Shown: positions 52,414-61,600 of the stretch, piece after piece
Layout of the letters: each line of letters starts with the position of its first letter
Position numbering within the stretch: the first letter of the stretch is position 1
Source: JAFEDN01 sp963832945
GTDB lineage: Bacteria; Pseudomonadota; Gammaproteobacteria; Coxiellales; Coxiellaceae
DNA: 64,000 nt
Assembly: GCA_963832945.1 (NCBI GenBank)
Contig: CAWHVV010000006.1
Location: 1-64,000, forward strand
Reading direction: 5' to 3'
Notes under the pieces: generated by a model
Database searches by the model: none
What the model was told of the DNA's origin: nothing
The model's input: the letters and a program-made list of their open reading frames with translations, nothing else
Translations under genes and position numbers: made by a program

Positions 52414-53361
52414 ATGAATAGCGATTATCTTGATTTTGAGCGCCCCATTGCGGATTTAGATCAAAAAATCGAGGCCTTGCGTCGAATCGGCAGCGAGCAG
52501 AAGCTTAATCTCAATGATGAAGTCACCCGCCTGGCAAGTAAAAGCAAGGCCCTTACGCATGAAATTTTTTCTTCCCTGAACGCACAACAGGTTGTGCAAA
52601 TGGCGCGACATCCGTTGCGGCCATATACTATTGATTATATACAATATATTTTTACCGATTTCGATGAGCTGCACGGCGATCGCCATTTCAGCAACGCGCC
52701 TGAAATTGTGGGTGGTATGGGGCGTCTGGAAGGGGAGCCGGTTATGATCATCGGCCACCAAAAAGGGCGTACTACGAAAGAAAAAGTGGCCCGTAATTTT
52801 GGTATGCCGTCCCCGGAGAGTTTCCGTAAGGCGAAACGATTGATGGAACTGGCGGAGCGCTTTCATCTGCCGGTATTGACTTTTCTGGACACTACCGGCG
52901 CCTATCCTGGCATCGGCGCCGAAGAGCGCAATCAAAGTGAAGCGATTGCACGTAATTTGGCGGTGATGTCAGTGCTAAAAACCCCCATTATCTGTACGGT
53001 GATCGGTGAAGGTTGTTCAGGCGGCGCATTGGCGATTGGTGTGGGTGATATGACCTTGATGCTGCAGTACAGTTATTATTCCGTGATTTCGCCTGAAGGT
53101 TGCGCTTCCATTTTATGGAAGAGCGCCACGAAAGCCGGAGAAGCGGCGGAAGCCCTTAATTTAACCGCGGAACGGCTGGCGTCTTTAGGTTTGATTGATG
53201 AAGTCATCGAAGAACCGGTCGGGGGCGCTCACCGCGATTCAAAATTGATGGCTATGCGAATTAAAGAACGATTGATTTCTCATCTCAATGAATTGAAAAA
53301 AAAACCTGTCAATGTGCTTCTCGAAGAACGCTATCAAAAACTATTAAAATTTGGGACTTAG
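52414..53361 (+). CDS. accA: Acetyl-CoA carboxylase carboxyltransferase subunit alpha
   Basis: AccA, with AccD, transfers the carboxyl from biotin to acetyl-CoA to make malonyl-CoA for fatty acid synthesis. It has 315 residues, the family norm. The sequence shows DYIQYIFTDFDELHGDRHF, IGHQKGRTTKEKVARNFGMPSPESFRKAKRLM, FLDTTGAYPGIGAEERNQSEAIARNL, GEGCSGGALAIGVGD and YSVISPEGCASILWK. tilS follows 7 bases later, an arrangement common in gammaproteobacteria. Confidence 0.97.
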   Translation: MNSDYLDFERPIADLDQKIEALRRIGSEQKLNLNDEVTRLASKSKALTHEIFSSLNAQQVVQMARHPLRPYTIDYIQYIFTDFDELHGDRHFSNAPEIVGGMGRLEGEPVMIIGHQKGRTTKEKVARNFGMPSPESFRKAKRLMELAERFHLPVLTFLDTTGAYPGIGAEERNQSEAIARNLAVMSVLKTPIICTVIGEGCSGGALAIGVGDMTLMLQYSYYSVISPEGCASILWKSATKAGEAAEALNLTAERLASLGLIDEVIEEPVGGAHRDSKLMAMRIKERLISHLNELKKKPVNVLLEERYQKLLKFGT

Positions 53362-53368
53362 GTCCTTA

Positions 53369-54681
53369 ATGTTACTTGAGCAGCACCTCCACGAACAACT
53401 TAACTCAATCAATTCCTGTGTTTATGTGGCTTATAGTGGTGGTTTGGATTCTCACGTTCTGTTGCATGGGGTTGCTCAATTAAGACGCCGGATTCCCGGG
53501 TTGTCCTTGCAGGCGTTGCATGTTCATCACAACTTGAGTCCGCACGCGGATGCCTGGGTGAAACATTGCCAAAAGGTTTGCGAGGCGCTGCGGGTAGAGT
53601 TCCACTGCGAATATCTTGACTCCGCACCGGGGCCGGGAGACAGTGTAGAAGCCTGGGCGAGAGAAGCGCGCTATGCCGTATTCGCAAAAAAGTTACCAGC
53701 CGGAAAAGTGTTACTGACAGCACATACTCAGGATGACCAGGCGGAAACAGTTTTGTTACAGTTATTACGTGGAGCCGGCCCGAAAGGACTGGCAGCCATG
53801 CCACAAAATCAAATATTTTTTTCCGCCGTTTGTTAAGGCCCTTACTCAATTTATCGCGACAGCAATTGCACGAATACGCAATACAACAAAATTTAAACTG
53901 GATTGAAGACGAGAGTAATGCTGATCAGCGTTTTGACCGGAATTTTCTGCGTCATCGCATTATGCCCCTTTTGCGTGAACGCTGGCCCGGAATGACGAAA
54001 AATATCTCGCGCAGCGCCAGTCATTGCGCCGAAGCGGCTGACGGACTCAGTGAATTAGCAAGAATAGATTTAGGCGATAATTGTCGTAAACTATTGTCTT
54101 TGGAATTATTACGCGCTTTATCGCCCCCGCGACAGCGTAATCTGTTGCGCCACTGGTTAACGGATTCAGGTTGCCGCTTGCCCAACACCCGCCATATGCA
54201 ACGCATTCAGCAGGATCTCATCAATGGACGTGTGGACAGTCAACCGCAGGTGAGTTGGGATGGTTGGGTGATTCGCCGTTATCGCCAATCCCTGATGGTG
54301 GAAGCCGCGGCGCCCATTGTAAAAGTGGGGGAAAGTATCGCCTGGGATTTATCCACACCGCTGCAACTGCCGGGGATATTGTGCGAGCTGGTGGCCGAGC
54401 AGCAAATCGATGGCGGGCTGTCATTGCGCATTGATCCCCGGCGCTTAAACATTCGGTTTCGCATGGGCGGCGAGCGTTGCCTTTTGGATGGAAAAAATCA
54501 GACCACCGCATTAAAGAAATTATTTCAGCAATGGGGAGTCCCGCCCTGGCAGCGATCGACTATCCCGTTACTGTATCAGGATGATGAATTGGTTGCTGTT
54601 ATTGGATACGCCATTTGTGCGCCATTCGCTGCGCCTCCCGGTGAAATAAGCTGGAAAATATTTCAATGCTTTTTGAGTTAA
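53369..54681 (+). CDS. tilS: tRNA(Ile)-lysidine synthase TilS (one frame break)
   Basis: TilS converts C34 of tRNA-Ile(CAU) to lysidine, so it reads AUA. ATG 53369 opens MLLEQHLHEQLNSINS; the PP-loop AYSGGLDSHV is at residues 21-30. The first frame ends at 53836 after GPKGLAAMPQ. The second resumes as FFRRLLRPLLNLSRQQL and runs through WIEDESNADQRFDRNFLRHRIMPLL to the C-terminal domain (GERCLLDGKNQTTALKKLFQQWGVPPWQR) at 54681. A single missing base near 53805-53812 explains the break. As tilS is essential in most bacteria, an error is likelier than a lesion. Confidence 0.9.
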
Positions 54682-54686
54682 TTCAG

Positions 54687-54826
54687 CAATTCCCGCTGAG
54701 TACAGCGGGAATTGCTTCCTTTTTATATCCTGCGCTCGGCAGAGCCGATGCTCGGAATGAAGGGGAAGGAGCGAAGCTCTCTCCCCCTTCTGATCCCCCA
54801 TCGGGCAGAGAATTTTCTACGAAAAT
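54687..54826 (+). repeat. Dispersed intergenic repeat, copy B
   Basis: This is the second copy of the repeat at 22664. It starts with the hairpin AATTCCCGCTGAGTACAGCG closing with GGAATT, then TATCCTGCGCTCGG, AGAGCCGATGCTCGGAAT, GAAGGGGAAGGAGCGAAG, CTCCCCCTTCTGATCCCCC, and a tail ATTTTCTACGAAAA that matches copy C (ATTTTCTGCGAAAA). It lies directly after tilS and may terminate it. Confidence 0.87.
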
Positions 54827-54893
54827 TATTTTTTTATAAGGGTGATTTATTTTTTTAAATCAAACAGTTAAAATTCACCGAGAATTACTGGAG

Positions 54894-56546
54894 TTAATTA
54901 TTAATCATTATCCGTTGATTGGAAAAAAGTACGGAGTTGTCGCCAGAAACAGATGGGTCTTGTCCCTGGAGTTTATGCAGAAAATCCTTTAAGTGTTCGA
55001 CTGGATATTCACTTTTAGATTTCCAGAAAGCGCCCCATCCATAAAGCGGTTGATTTTTTTCGATAGTGACCTTGGCGCGATAGTAGGCGCAATTGTCTAC
55101 CAGGTTTTTTTGATAAAAACTGGCCTCATTTTCCAGTGAAGTATTTCCCCAGAGTTGATGCAAACACAATATATCGTAGAAGTCCAAACAGAGGACATTA
55201 CGCCGGCATAAAAGTTTATTAAGATCAATCAAAAAACCCAGAAAGGCGGCAGAGCGGCCTATTCTTGCGCCGAGATTAGCCCAACCATTTATTTTTTTTA
55301 GATTTTCAGTTTTATAGTATTCTGTGATCCTATCAAATGTTGTTTCTGAGTTTGAATCATTGCTTTCAGAAGCAGAGGAAGAAACCAATAATCTTTGCAT
55401 CAATGCGGAGTTTTCCTGTAGAGCTGTTTCATTCAAACGCTTATGGTATCGCACGTAAAGTCCATGAAATAATACCAGACATCCGGCGATAAGAGATATG
55501 GAGAGGTTGACCGGCTTATTGGCACTGCCGTGTCTATAAAGCAAAATGCTGGTGGGCGCCGCCCGCAAAGTTGTCATAAGAATATCAAAGGCTGATCCCT
55601 TTATGGAAACCCGTGTGGAATTAAGCACTCCTTGAGGCAATAGTTTCCACTGTTCGTTAAAGATTTCCCGGTGAACATTTAGAGTGCGGGAAAAAAGGGT
55701 AATATAAAAAGTGAGGGCAGCAGTAAGATAAATGTAGGGGAGGTTTTTGGGATCCTCTTCTTCCATCCGGAAAAATAATTGTAAAAACTGATGGGCGATA
55801 TAGCCGAAGGATACCCCCTTATAAACGGCATTGCTTAGAGATTGGATAAGGACCTCTAGAGATTGGATCGGAGCGCGCAAGGCGTTAATGATCGTGGAAT
55901 TTTTAGAATCAATCAATCGGTGGATGAATTCATAGGCGTGTTCTTTAATGGGTTCCCAGGAAATGAGGTTAAAATAGAGAACCGTTAATCCGGCAATGGG
56001 TATGCCCGGCAGCCACAGCGCCCAGGGGGAAGAAGATACATACGCGAGGGGTAGGGCATTGAAGAATGAGCCGACAATATATGTCAGATTGCCAATCGCC
56101 AGATTGGTAAAAATTAAGGATTTTATTAATCCTTTTTTATAGGGATTACTTTTTTTAATTTTCCTGTCAAGTCGATTGTCTTGAGACGGAGTGGCTAAAG
56201 TTTCTGCGCTTTCGATGGGGTTGGGAAGCAATGCATCGCACCCCGCATTCAAAGTGGAAAGAATGCAAGCCAGCGTCATACTGATGATATCAACGAGAAT
56301 GCCCTCTACCCCCCATTCTCCAAGTAAATAACGCAGAGCGCCAAAAATAGCGACTATTAAAACAAAGGCATACGGCGTATCCAGAATAATACAACCGACC
56401 GTCAAAGTTTTATAAAAGTGCCGCTTGTAAGGGGATAGGATTTTTTCTTCGTTTTTTACAGGCAGAGTTTCAATTATTTGAATCTCATCCGATGGCCTTT
56501 CACTGAAAGAATTTTCAGAATCGTGGGAACTAATTATCATAAACAT
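54894..56546 (-). CDS. Unknown polytopic membrane protein, 550 aa
   Basis: I recognise no family. A hydrophilic N-terminus of ~45 residues is followed by hydrophobic segments near 48-72, 82-100, 143-168, 174-195, 268-290 and 345-367, with a Ser-rich patch (LLVSSSASESNDSNSETT) near 385-405 and a soluble C-terminal ~140 residues. The start MFMIISS follows AGGA; a second ATG two codons on is possible. It begins 6 bases after the yheS stop and is therefore the last gene of the thiL-pgpA-yheS run. Being a multi-pass membrane protein without relatives known to me, it could be an effector or a lineage-specific transporter-like protein. Confidence 0.78.
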   Translation of the reverse strand: MFMIISSHDSENSFSERPSDEIQIIETLPVKNEEKILSPYKRHFYKTLTVGCIILDTPYAFVLIVAIFGALRYLLGEWGVEGILVDIISMTLACILSTLNAGCDALLPNPIESAETLATPSQDNRLDRKIKKSNPYKKGLIKSLIFTNLAIGNLTYIVGSFFNALPLAYVSSSPWALWLPGIPIAGLTVLYFNLISWEPIKEHAYEFIHRLIDSKNSTIINALRAPIQSLEVLIQSLSNAVYKGVSFGYIAHQFLQLFFRMEEEDPKNLPYIYLTAALTFYITLFSRTLNVHREIFNEQWKLLPQGVLNSTRVSIKGSAFDILMTTLRAAPTSILLYRHGSANKPVNLSISLIAGCLVLFHGLYVRYHKRLNETALQENSALMQRLLVSSSASESNDSNSETTFDRITEYYKTENLKKINGWANLGARIGRSAAFLGFLIDLNKLLCRRNVLCLDFYDILCLHQLWGNTSLENEASFYQKNLVDNCAYYRAKVTIEKNQPLYGWGAFWKSKSEYPVEHLKDFLHKLQGQDPSVSGDNSVLFSNQRIMINN

Positions 56547-56552
56547 GAATTC

Positions 56553-58382
56553 CTAAAGCTGCTCGGAGATTTGTATCCACAATGCTTCGGTTTCGTTAAT
56601 TTTTTTTTGCAGTTGCCGTTGTAATTGCAGAAGTTTGTCGAGTTGGGATTTTTGGCCCGGCTGGTAAAGAGAACTGTCGCCGAGTTGTTCGTCCAGACGA
56701 ATTTTTTCAGTCTGAAATTTTTGTAATTGTTTTTCCAGTTTTTCGGCCTGTTCCTGAAGCTTTCTTTTTTCTCCGGGGCTTTTTGCACTGGGAGCCGAAG
56801 GTTTTTGCTCACGCTGGGTGAATAACCATTTTTGATAATCGTTTAAATCACCACTGAAAGGTTTAAGCGTATGATCGGCTACTAAAAATAATTCGTCGGT
56901 GGCTGTTTGAATTAAATAACGATCGTGGGAGACCAATACCAGCGCTCCCTGGTAACTTTGCAGCGCCATAGTCAATGCGTTACGCATTTCAAGGTCCAGA
57001 TGATTGGTCGGTTCATCCAGTAATAACAGATTGGGCGCCTGCCACACTAATAAAGCTAATGCTAAACGGGCTTTCTCGCCGCCGGAAAAATTCTCTATGC
57101 ACGATAGCGCCATATCGCCGGAAAAGCCAAAGCCGCCGAGAAATTGCCGTAAACGACTGCTTTGTTCTGCGGGGGCCAGTTTTTGCAAATGCCATATTGG
57201 GCTTTGGGAAAAGTTCAACTGCTCCAGTTGATGTTGCGCATAGTATCCAAGTTTTACTTTATCGGCGATATAACAATTGCCGTGCAATGGTTTTAATTGA
57301 CCGGACAAGGCTTTAATCAGCGTCGATTTACCTGCGCCATTCGGACCCAGTAAACCCATGCGCATGCCGGGGTAAATCTGCAGATTCACTTTCTGCAAAA
57401 TGGGTATGTGGGGTGGATAGCCAAGGGTAACGTCGGTCAGCGTCAATAATGGATTGGGCGGCGGTTCGATTTCAGGAAACTCAAAATTAAAGAGCGAATC
57501 GACCTGTGCGGCAGCGATTAAATCTATTTTTTGGATTGCTTTCAGGCGGCTCTGAGCCTGTTTCGCTTTGGACGCCTTGGCTTTAAATCGATTGACAAAA
57601 TCCATCATGTGCGCGATCTGCCGTTGCTGTTTTTCATGCATTTTTTGCTGCAGGGCAAGTTGTTCAGCGCGAAGCTTTTCGAAAGCGGAATAATTGCCGC
57701 TGTAAATTTTTAGTTGATGATTATCGACGTGAATGATTTGATCGACACAATTATCCAGGAACACCCGGTCATGAGAAATAATTAGCAGAGTCCCGGGAAA
57801 TTTTTGCAGCCATTTTTCCAGCCACAATATCGCATCAAGGTCTAAATGATTGGTGGGTTCGTCCAGTAGCAGCATGTCTGCGGGACACATCAGGGTTTGC
57901 GCCAGATTCAGCCGCGTCCGCCAGCCACCGGAAAAATCCTTGACAGCTTTCTGCTGCGCGGCGGTATTAAAACCGAGTCCGTCGAGTAGTTTAGCCGCTC
58001 GCGCCGGCGCGCTGTAACCGTCTATTTCGGCAAATTTTTCATGCAAAATTGCAATTTGCTGGTGGTTTTCTTGTTGTTCGGCAAGTTGCAGCGAATGCTC
58101 AATCTTGCGAAGGGTACTGTCTCCGTCCAGCACAAAATCCAGCGCTGATTTCGCTAATGGCGGCACATCCTGGGCGAGATGGGCCAGGCGCAAATTTTTG
58201 GGTATATTAACCTGGCCGCCATCCGGCTGGTATTCGCCGAGTAATAATTTAAAAAAACTGGATTTGCCGCTGCCGTTGGCGCCGACCAGCGCTACTTTTT
58301 GCTGATCAAAAATCGTTAGATTGACATCTTCAAATAATAACCGGGACCCTAAATGTAAACTTATGTTACTTAAATTAATCAT
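56553..58382 (-). CDS. yheS: ABC-F ATPase YheS
   Basis: YheS is a ribosome-associated ABC-F ATPase thought to rescue or tune stalled ribosomes. It has 609 residues. The duplicated ATPase domains have GANGSGKSS (~34-42) and GPNGAGKST (~340), signatures FSGGWRTRL and FSGGEKARL, and Walker B LLLDEPTNHLDLDA and LLLLDEPTNHLDLE. The linker shows HMMDFVNRFKAKASKAKQAQSR, typical of YheS, and the tail is a coiled coil rich in Lys/Gln. It is the second ABC-F gene here besides uup. Confidence 0.93.
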   Translation of the reverse strand: MINLSNISLHLGSRLLFEDVNLTIFDQQKVALVGANGSGKSSFFKLLLGEYQPDGGQVNIPKNLRLAHLAQDVPPLAKSALDFVLDGDSTLRKIEHSLQLAEQQENHQQIAILHEKFAEIDGYSAPARAAKLLDGLGFNTAAQQKAVKDFSGGWRTRLNLAQTLMCPADMLLLDEPTNHLDLDAILWLEKWLQKFPGTLLIISHDRVFLDNCVDQIIHVDNHQLKIYSGNYSAFEKLRAEQLALQQKMHEKQQRQIAHMMDFVNRFKAKASKAKQAQSRLKAIQKIDLIAAAQVDSLFNFEFPEIEPPPNPLLTLTDVTLGYPPHIPILQKVNLQIYPGMRMGLLGPNGAGKSTLIKALSGQLKPLHGNCYIADKVKLGYYAQHQLEQLNFSQSPIWHLQKLAPAEQSSRLRQFLGGFGFSGDMALSCIENFSGGEKARLALALLVWQAPNLLLLDEPTNHLDLEMRNALTMALQSYQGALVLVSHDRYLIQTATDELFLVADHTLKPFSGDLNDYQKWLFTQREQKPSAPSAKSPGEKRKLQEQAEKLEKQLQKFQTEKIRLDEQLGDSSLYQPGQKSQLDKLLQLQRQLQKKINETEALWIQISEQL

Positions 58383-58408
58383 GGTTTTATAATCCTAAGT
58401 GTTTCCAT

Positions 58409-58894
58409 TCACCGCATGAATATTAGCCAAACGGTGAGGTGCATGATTGCCAGCGCCAGCAATGCGGCAATGACATCGTCCAGCATCACGCCGATGCCGC
58501 CGTGAATATGCTGGTCGCACCAGCTGATCGGCCACGGTTTGATAATATCTAAAAAGCGGAACAATACAAAGGCAAGAGCGAGATAATACCAGGTGGGCGG
58601 TACTCCAATCATCACCAGCGGAAAACTGGCCATCTCGTCCCATGCGCAGGCGGGATGGTCCAGAGCGCCGATATCACGATTGAAAACACCGCAGACATAG
58701 ACTCCCAGAACCACCATAACGGCGGTAACGCCGATATAAGTCCATTCCGGGAATTGTTTCAGGGCTAGAACAATAGGTATTGCCGCCAGGGTGGCCCATG
58801 TGCCGGGCATCCACGGCAAAGCGCCAAAACCGAAGGCGCAGGCAATAAAGTGGATAGGGTTAGTCCAAATGGTTCTGAGTGACGTTTGAGTCAT
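58409..58894 (-). CDS. pgpA: Phosphatidylglycerophosphatase A
   Basis: PgpA removes the phosphate from phosphatidylglycerophosphate to give phosphatidylglycerol at the inner membrane. It has 161 residues and four hydrophobic segments. It shows ACAFGFGALPWMPGTWATLAA at the start, the acidic CAWDEMASFPLVM block, FRFLDIIKPWPI and a GGIGVMLDDVIAALLAL end. It lies directly after thiL, the usual gammaproteobacterial order. Confidence 0.94.
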   Translation of the reverse strand: MTQTSLRTIWTNPIHFIACAFGFGALPWMPGTWATLAAIPIVLALKQFPEWTYIGVTAVMVVLGVYVCGVFNRDIGALDHPACAWDEMASFPLVMIGVPPTWYYLALAFVLFRFLDIIKPWPISWCDQHIHGGIGVMLDDVIAALLALAIMHLTVWLIFMR

Positions 58895-58906
58895 GCCATT
58901 GCCTAA

Positions 58907-59860
58907 TTAAAAATGTTGAAATCCCAGGGTTGGTGTTCTGAGCAGTTTACCATTCACTCCCCAAATTTTTAAGCCGGGTTCCTGGTTGACGCTCCCCAGA
59001 CGATGTACCCCGCAAATCGAAGTGGACATCCTTTCAATCACAGGACGGGCAGAGTGGGAGGCGGTAAAGCAAAGTTCGTAATCCTCTCCAGCCGTGAGCG
59101 CCCATTGAAGCGCCTGTTCATTTGTGCATTGCCGGCGCATCGCAGGGGAGATGGGCAAGCGTTCTGTCTGAATATCGCCGCCCACGCCACTGGCGGCAAG
59201 CAATTTGCTCAAATCGGCGGCAAGGCCGTCGGAAATATCAATCGCCGCGGTTGCGATTTCTCTTAACATCATCCCGGTTTGAACGCGAGGCCGGGGACGA
59301 AAAAAACGCTGATGCAATTCCGGCGACAGCGCATGGCCGGACAATAGTCGTTGCAGGGCCAAACCCGCTTCCCCTAAACTACCGGTGACATAAATGTCAT
59401 CGCCTGGTTTTGCGCCGCTTCGCCGCAAGGCTTGGCCCGCGGGCGTCCAGCCAAAGATGACGGTGCTGATCGAAAGTGGGCCACGCGTCAGGTTTCCACC
59501 CAGAAGTTCTACCTGATATTGTTCTGCTAAGTTAAAGAATCCATTGGTAAAATTCGTTAACCATGATTCATCAATGTCCGGGAGTGTCAAGGCCAGAAGG
59601 ACAGCCGAAGGTTCCGCCCCCATCGCGGCCAGATCACTCAAACTGACTGCCAAAGATTTGTAGCCGAGGTCATTCGGATCGCTATGGGGAAGGAAATGAG
59701 TGCCGGCGACAAGAGTATCAATGGAGGTGACGAGTTCCTGCCCCTCGGGTGGGGAAATCAGGGCGGCGTCATCGCCAATTCCTAAAGGAAACCGGTTGAC
59801 ATTTTTGACCCGCAGGTTAAAAAACTGCTGAATAATCTCAAATTCGTTGAGGGAATTCAT
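58907..59860 (-). CDS. thiL: Thiamine-monophosphate kinase
   Basis: ThiL phosphorylates thiamine monophosphate to the active pyrophosphate cofactor. It has 317 residues. It opens MNSLNEFEIIQQFF and has GIGDDAALI, TSIDTLVAGTHFL, KSLAVSLSDLAAMGAEP, a glycine-rich VELLGGNLTRGPLSIS and AIDISDGLAADLSKLL, all in family order. It is the first gene of a minus-strand run with pgpA, yheS and an unknown membrane protein. The 210 bases upstream show nothing recognisable beyond AT-rich sequence. Confidence 0.95.
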   Translation of the reverse strand: MNSLNEFEIIQQFFNLRVKNVNRFPLGIGDDAALISPPEGQELVTSIDTLVAGTHFLPHSDPNDLGYKSLAVSLSDLAAMGAEPSAVLLALTLPDIDESWLTNFTNGFFNLAEQYQVELLGGNLTRGPLSISTVIFGWTPAGQALRRSGAKPGDDIYVTGSLGEAGLALQRLLSGHALSPELHQRFFRPRPRVQTGMMLREIATAAIDISDGLAADLSKLLAASGVGGDIQTERLPISPAMRRQCTNEQALQWALTAGEDYELCFTASHSARPVIERMSTSICGVHRLGSVNQEPGLKIWGVNGKLLRTPTLGFQHF

Positions 59861-60070
59861 AATAAATTCCTGTGGATAAGTTTGTGTAAAAGTTTCAAAT
59901 ACATCAGTTAAGTCTCTGTTTTATATCGTCCCTGAAGACGCGGGCAGATAGTTTATTATAGGAATATTTATTTTAAAATCATTGGCTTAAAATATTTATT
60001 TAAAGATTATTTCCAACTTATGAAACCACCCTCAATCAAAACAGATACATGTGTATAAAGTATCTGGAAA

Positions 60071-61375
60071 CTATGAACGATCCGTAATATCAATAAAGTC
60101 CCGAGATTGAGGACCGGTGTAAAGTTGACGGGGGCGGGCAAGACGGTGGTTAGGATCGCTGATCATTTCCATCCAGTGCGAAATCCAGCCCACGGTTCTG
60201 GCGACTGCAAATATCACTGTAAACATATTGGTGGGGATGCCCAGCGCACTTAAAGTAATACCCGAATAAAAGTCTACGTTAGGATACAATTTTTTGTCGA
60301 TAAAATAGGGATCTTCCAGGGCGATTTTTTCCAGTTTAAGAGCCAGTTTAAAGATAGCTTCGTCCTGTCTGCCGGTGGCTTCGAGTACTTCATGGCAGGT
60401 CTCCCGCATAACGCGCGCTCTGGGATCGTAATTCTTATAAACGCGGTGGCCAAACCCCATGAGGCGGAAAGGATCGTCTTTATCCTTGGCGCGTTTAATA
60501 TATTCATTAATACGGGTTTCGTCCCCGATTTCATTCAGCATTTTCAAACAGGCCTCGTTGGCGCCGCCGTGAGCGGGCCCCCATAAGGCGCCAATGCCGG
60601 CGGAAATACAGGCGAAGGGGTTGGCGCCTGTCGAACCCGCCACCCGCACCGTGGAAGTGGATGCGTTTTGTTCGTGGTCAGCGTGCAACGTGAATATTCG
60701 GTCCATAGCGCGGCTGAAAATGGGGTTACAGGACCAGTCTTCATAAGGTGTGGCAAACATCATATTGAGGAAATTTTCTGAATAGCTCAGGTTTTGTTTT
60801 GGGTGGACAAAGGGCTCGCCGATAGAAAATTTATAACTCATGGCGGCGATGGTGGGCATTTTTCCAATCAGGCGAAACGCAGAGGTGAGACGATGATCGG
60901 CCTGATGAATATCCAGCGAATCGTGATAAAAAGCAGATAACGCGCCGACGACTCCGACCATTATCGCCATTGGGTGCGCATCCCGGCGAAAGCCGTTAAA
61001 AAAATGCGTGATCTGTTCATGTACCCCGGAATTACGTTTTATTTGCGCGACAAATTCATCTTTTTGGGTTTGGGTGGGGAGTTCGCCGTTCATCAACAGG
61101 TAACAGACTTCCATATAGTCGCTGTGGTCAGCGAGCTGGTCGATCGGATAGCCGCGATAGAGCAGTATCCCTTCATCGCCATCGATATAGGTGATTTTAG
61201 ACTCGCACGATGCTGTGGAATAAAAACCGGGATCAAAAGTATAATGACCGTAATTAACGAGATTCTTAACATCAAGGACATTAGGTCCAAGAGAGCCTGC
61301 CAGTACAGGAAAATCGATAGTCTGCTTGTCAATGATTAATTGGGCGGTTTTTTTGGTCACAGTCAGATGCTCCAT
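60071..61375 (-). CDS. gltA: Citrate synthase (type II)
   Basis: It condenses oxaloacetate and acetyl-CoA, the entry to the TCA cycle. It has 434 residues, the length of the allosteric hexameric gammaproteobacterial type. Blocks in order: ITYIDGDEGILLYRGYPIDQLA, HADHEQNASTSTVRVAGSTGANPFA, GALWGPAHGGANEACLKML with its substrate His, LMGFGHRVYKNYDPRA and the catalytic region YPNVDFYSGITLSALGIPTNMFTVIFA. Its start is divergent from gltX across a region that holds repeat copy C. Confidence 0.97.
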   Translation of the reverse strand: MEHLTVTKKTAQLIIDKQTIDFPVLAGSLGPNVLDVKNLVNYGHYTFDPGFYSTASCESKITYIDGDEGILLYRGYPIDQLADHSDYMEVCYLLMNGELPTQTQKDEFVAQIKRNSGVHEQITHFFNGFRRDAHPMAIMVGVVGALSAFYHDSLDIHQADHRLTSAFRLIGKMPTIAAMSYKFSIGEPFVHPKQNLSYSENFLNMMFATPYEDWSCNPIFSRAMDRIFTLHADHEQNASTSTVRVAGSTGANPFACISAGIGALWGPAHGGANEACLKMLNEIGDETRINEYIKRAKDKDDPFRLMGFGHRVYKNYDPRARVMRETCHEVLEATGRQDEAIFKLALKLEKIALEDPYFIDKKLYPNVDFYSGITLSALGIPTNMFTVIFAVARTVGWISHWMEMISDPNHRLARPRQLYTGPQSRDFIDITDRS

Positions 61376-61448
61376 TTGATTATTCTAATATATACGACAA
61401 ATATATAGTAAAATAAGTAATCTGAAAAGCAGTGTGATAAAATTTTAG

Positions 61449-61588
61449 CGGCTCCCGCTGAGTACAGCGGTACCCGCTTTCTGTTTTGATCCTGCGCTCG
61501 GCGGAGCCGATGCTCGGAATGAAGGGGGAGCGCTGCGCGCTGCTCCCCCTTGCGAACCCCCATAGCGTAAGGTATTTTCTGCGAAAAA
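61449..61588 (+). repeat. Dispersed intergenic repeat, copy C
   Basis: This is the third copy of the repeat at 22664 and 54687. It has CTCCCGCTGAGTACAGCGG, ATCCTGCGCTCGGCGGAGCC, GATGCTCGGAATGAAGGGGG, a variable palindrome AGCGCTGCGCGCTGCT, CCCCCTTGCGAACCCCCAT, AGCGTAAGG and the tail ATTTTCTGCGAAAA. Unlike the other two it sits between divergent starts, within the gltX leader, so it may form an RNA structure just above the gltX ribosome site. Confidence 0.87.
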
Positions 61589-61600
61589 CGGAGAGTTTTT

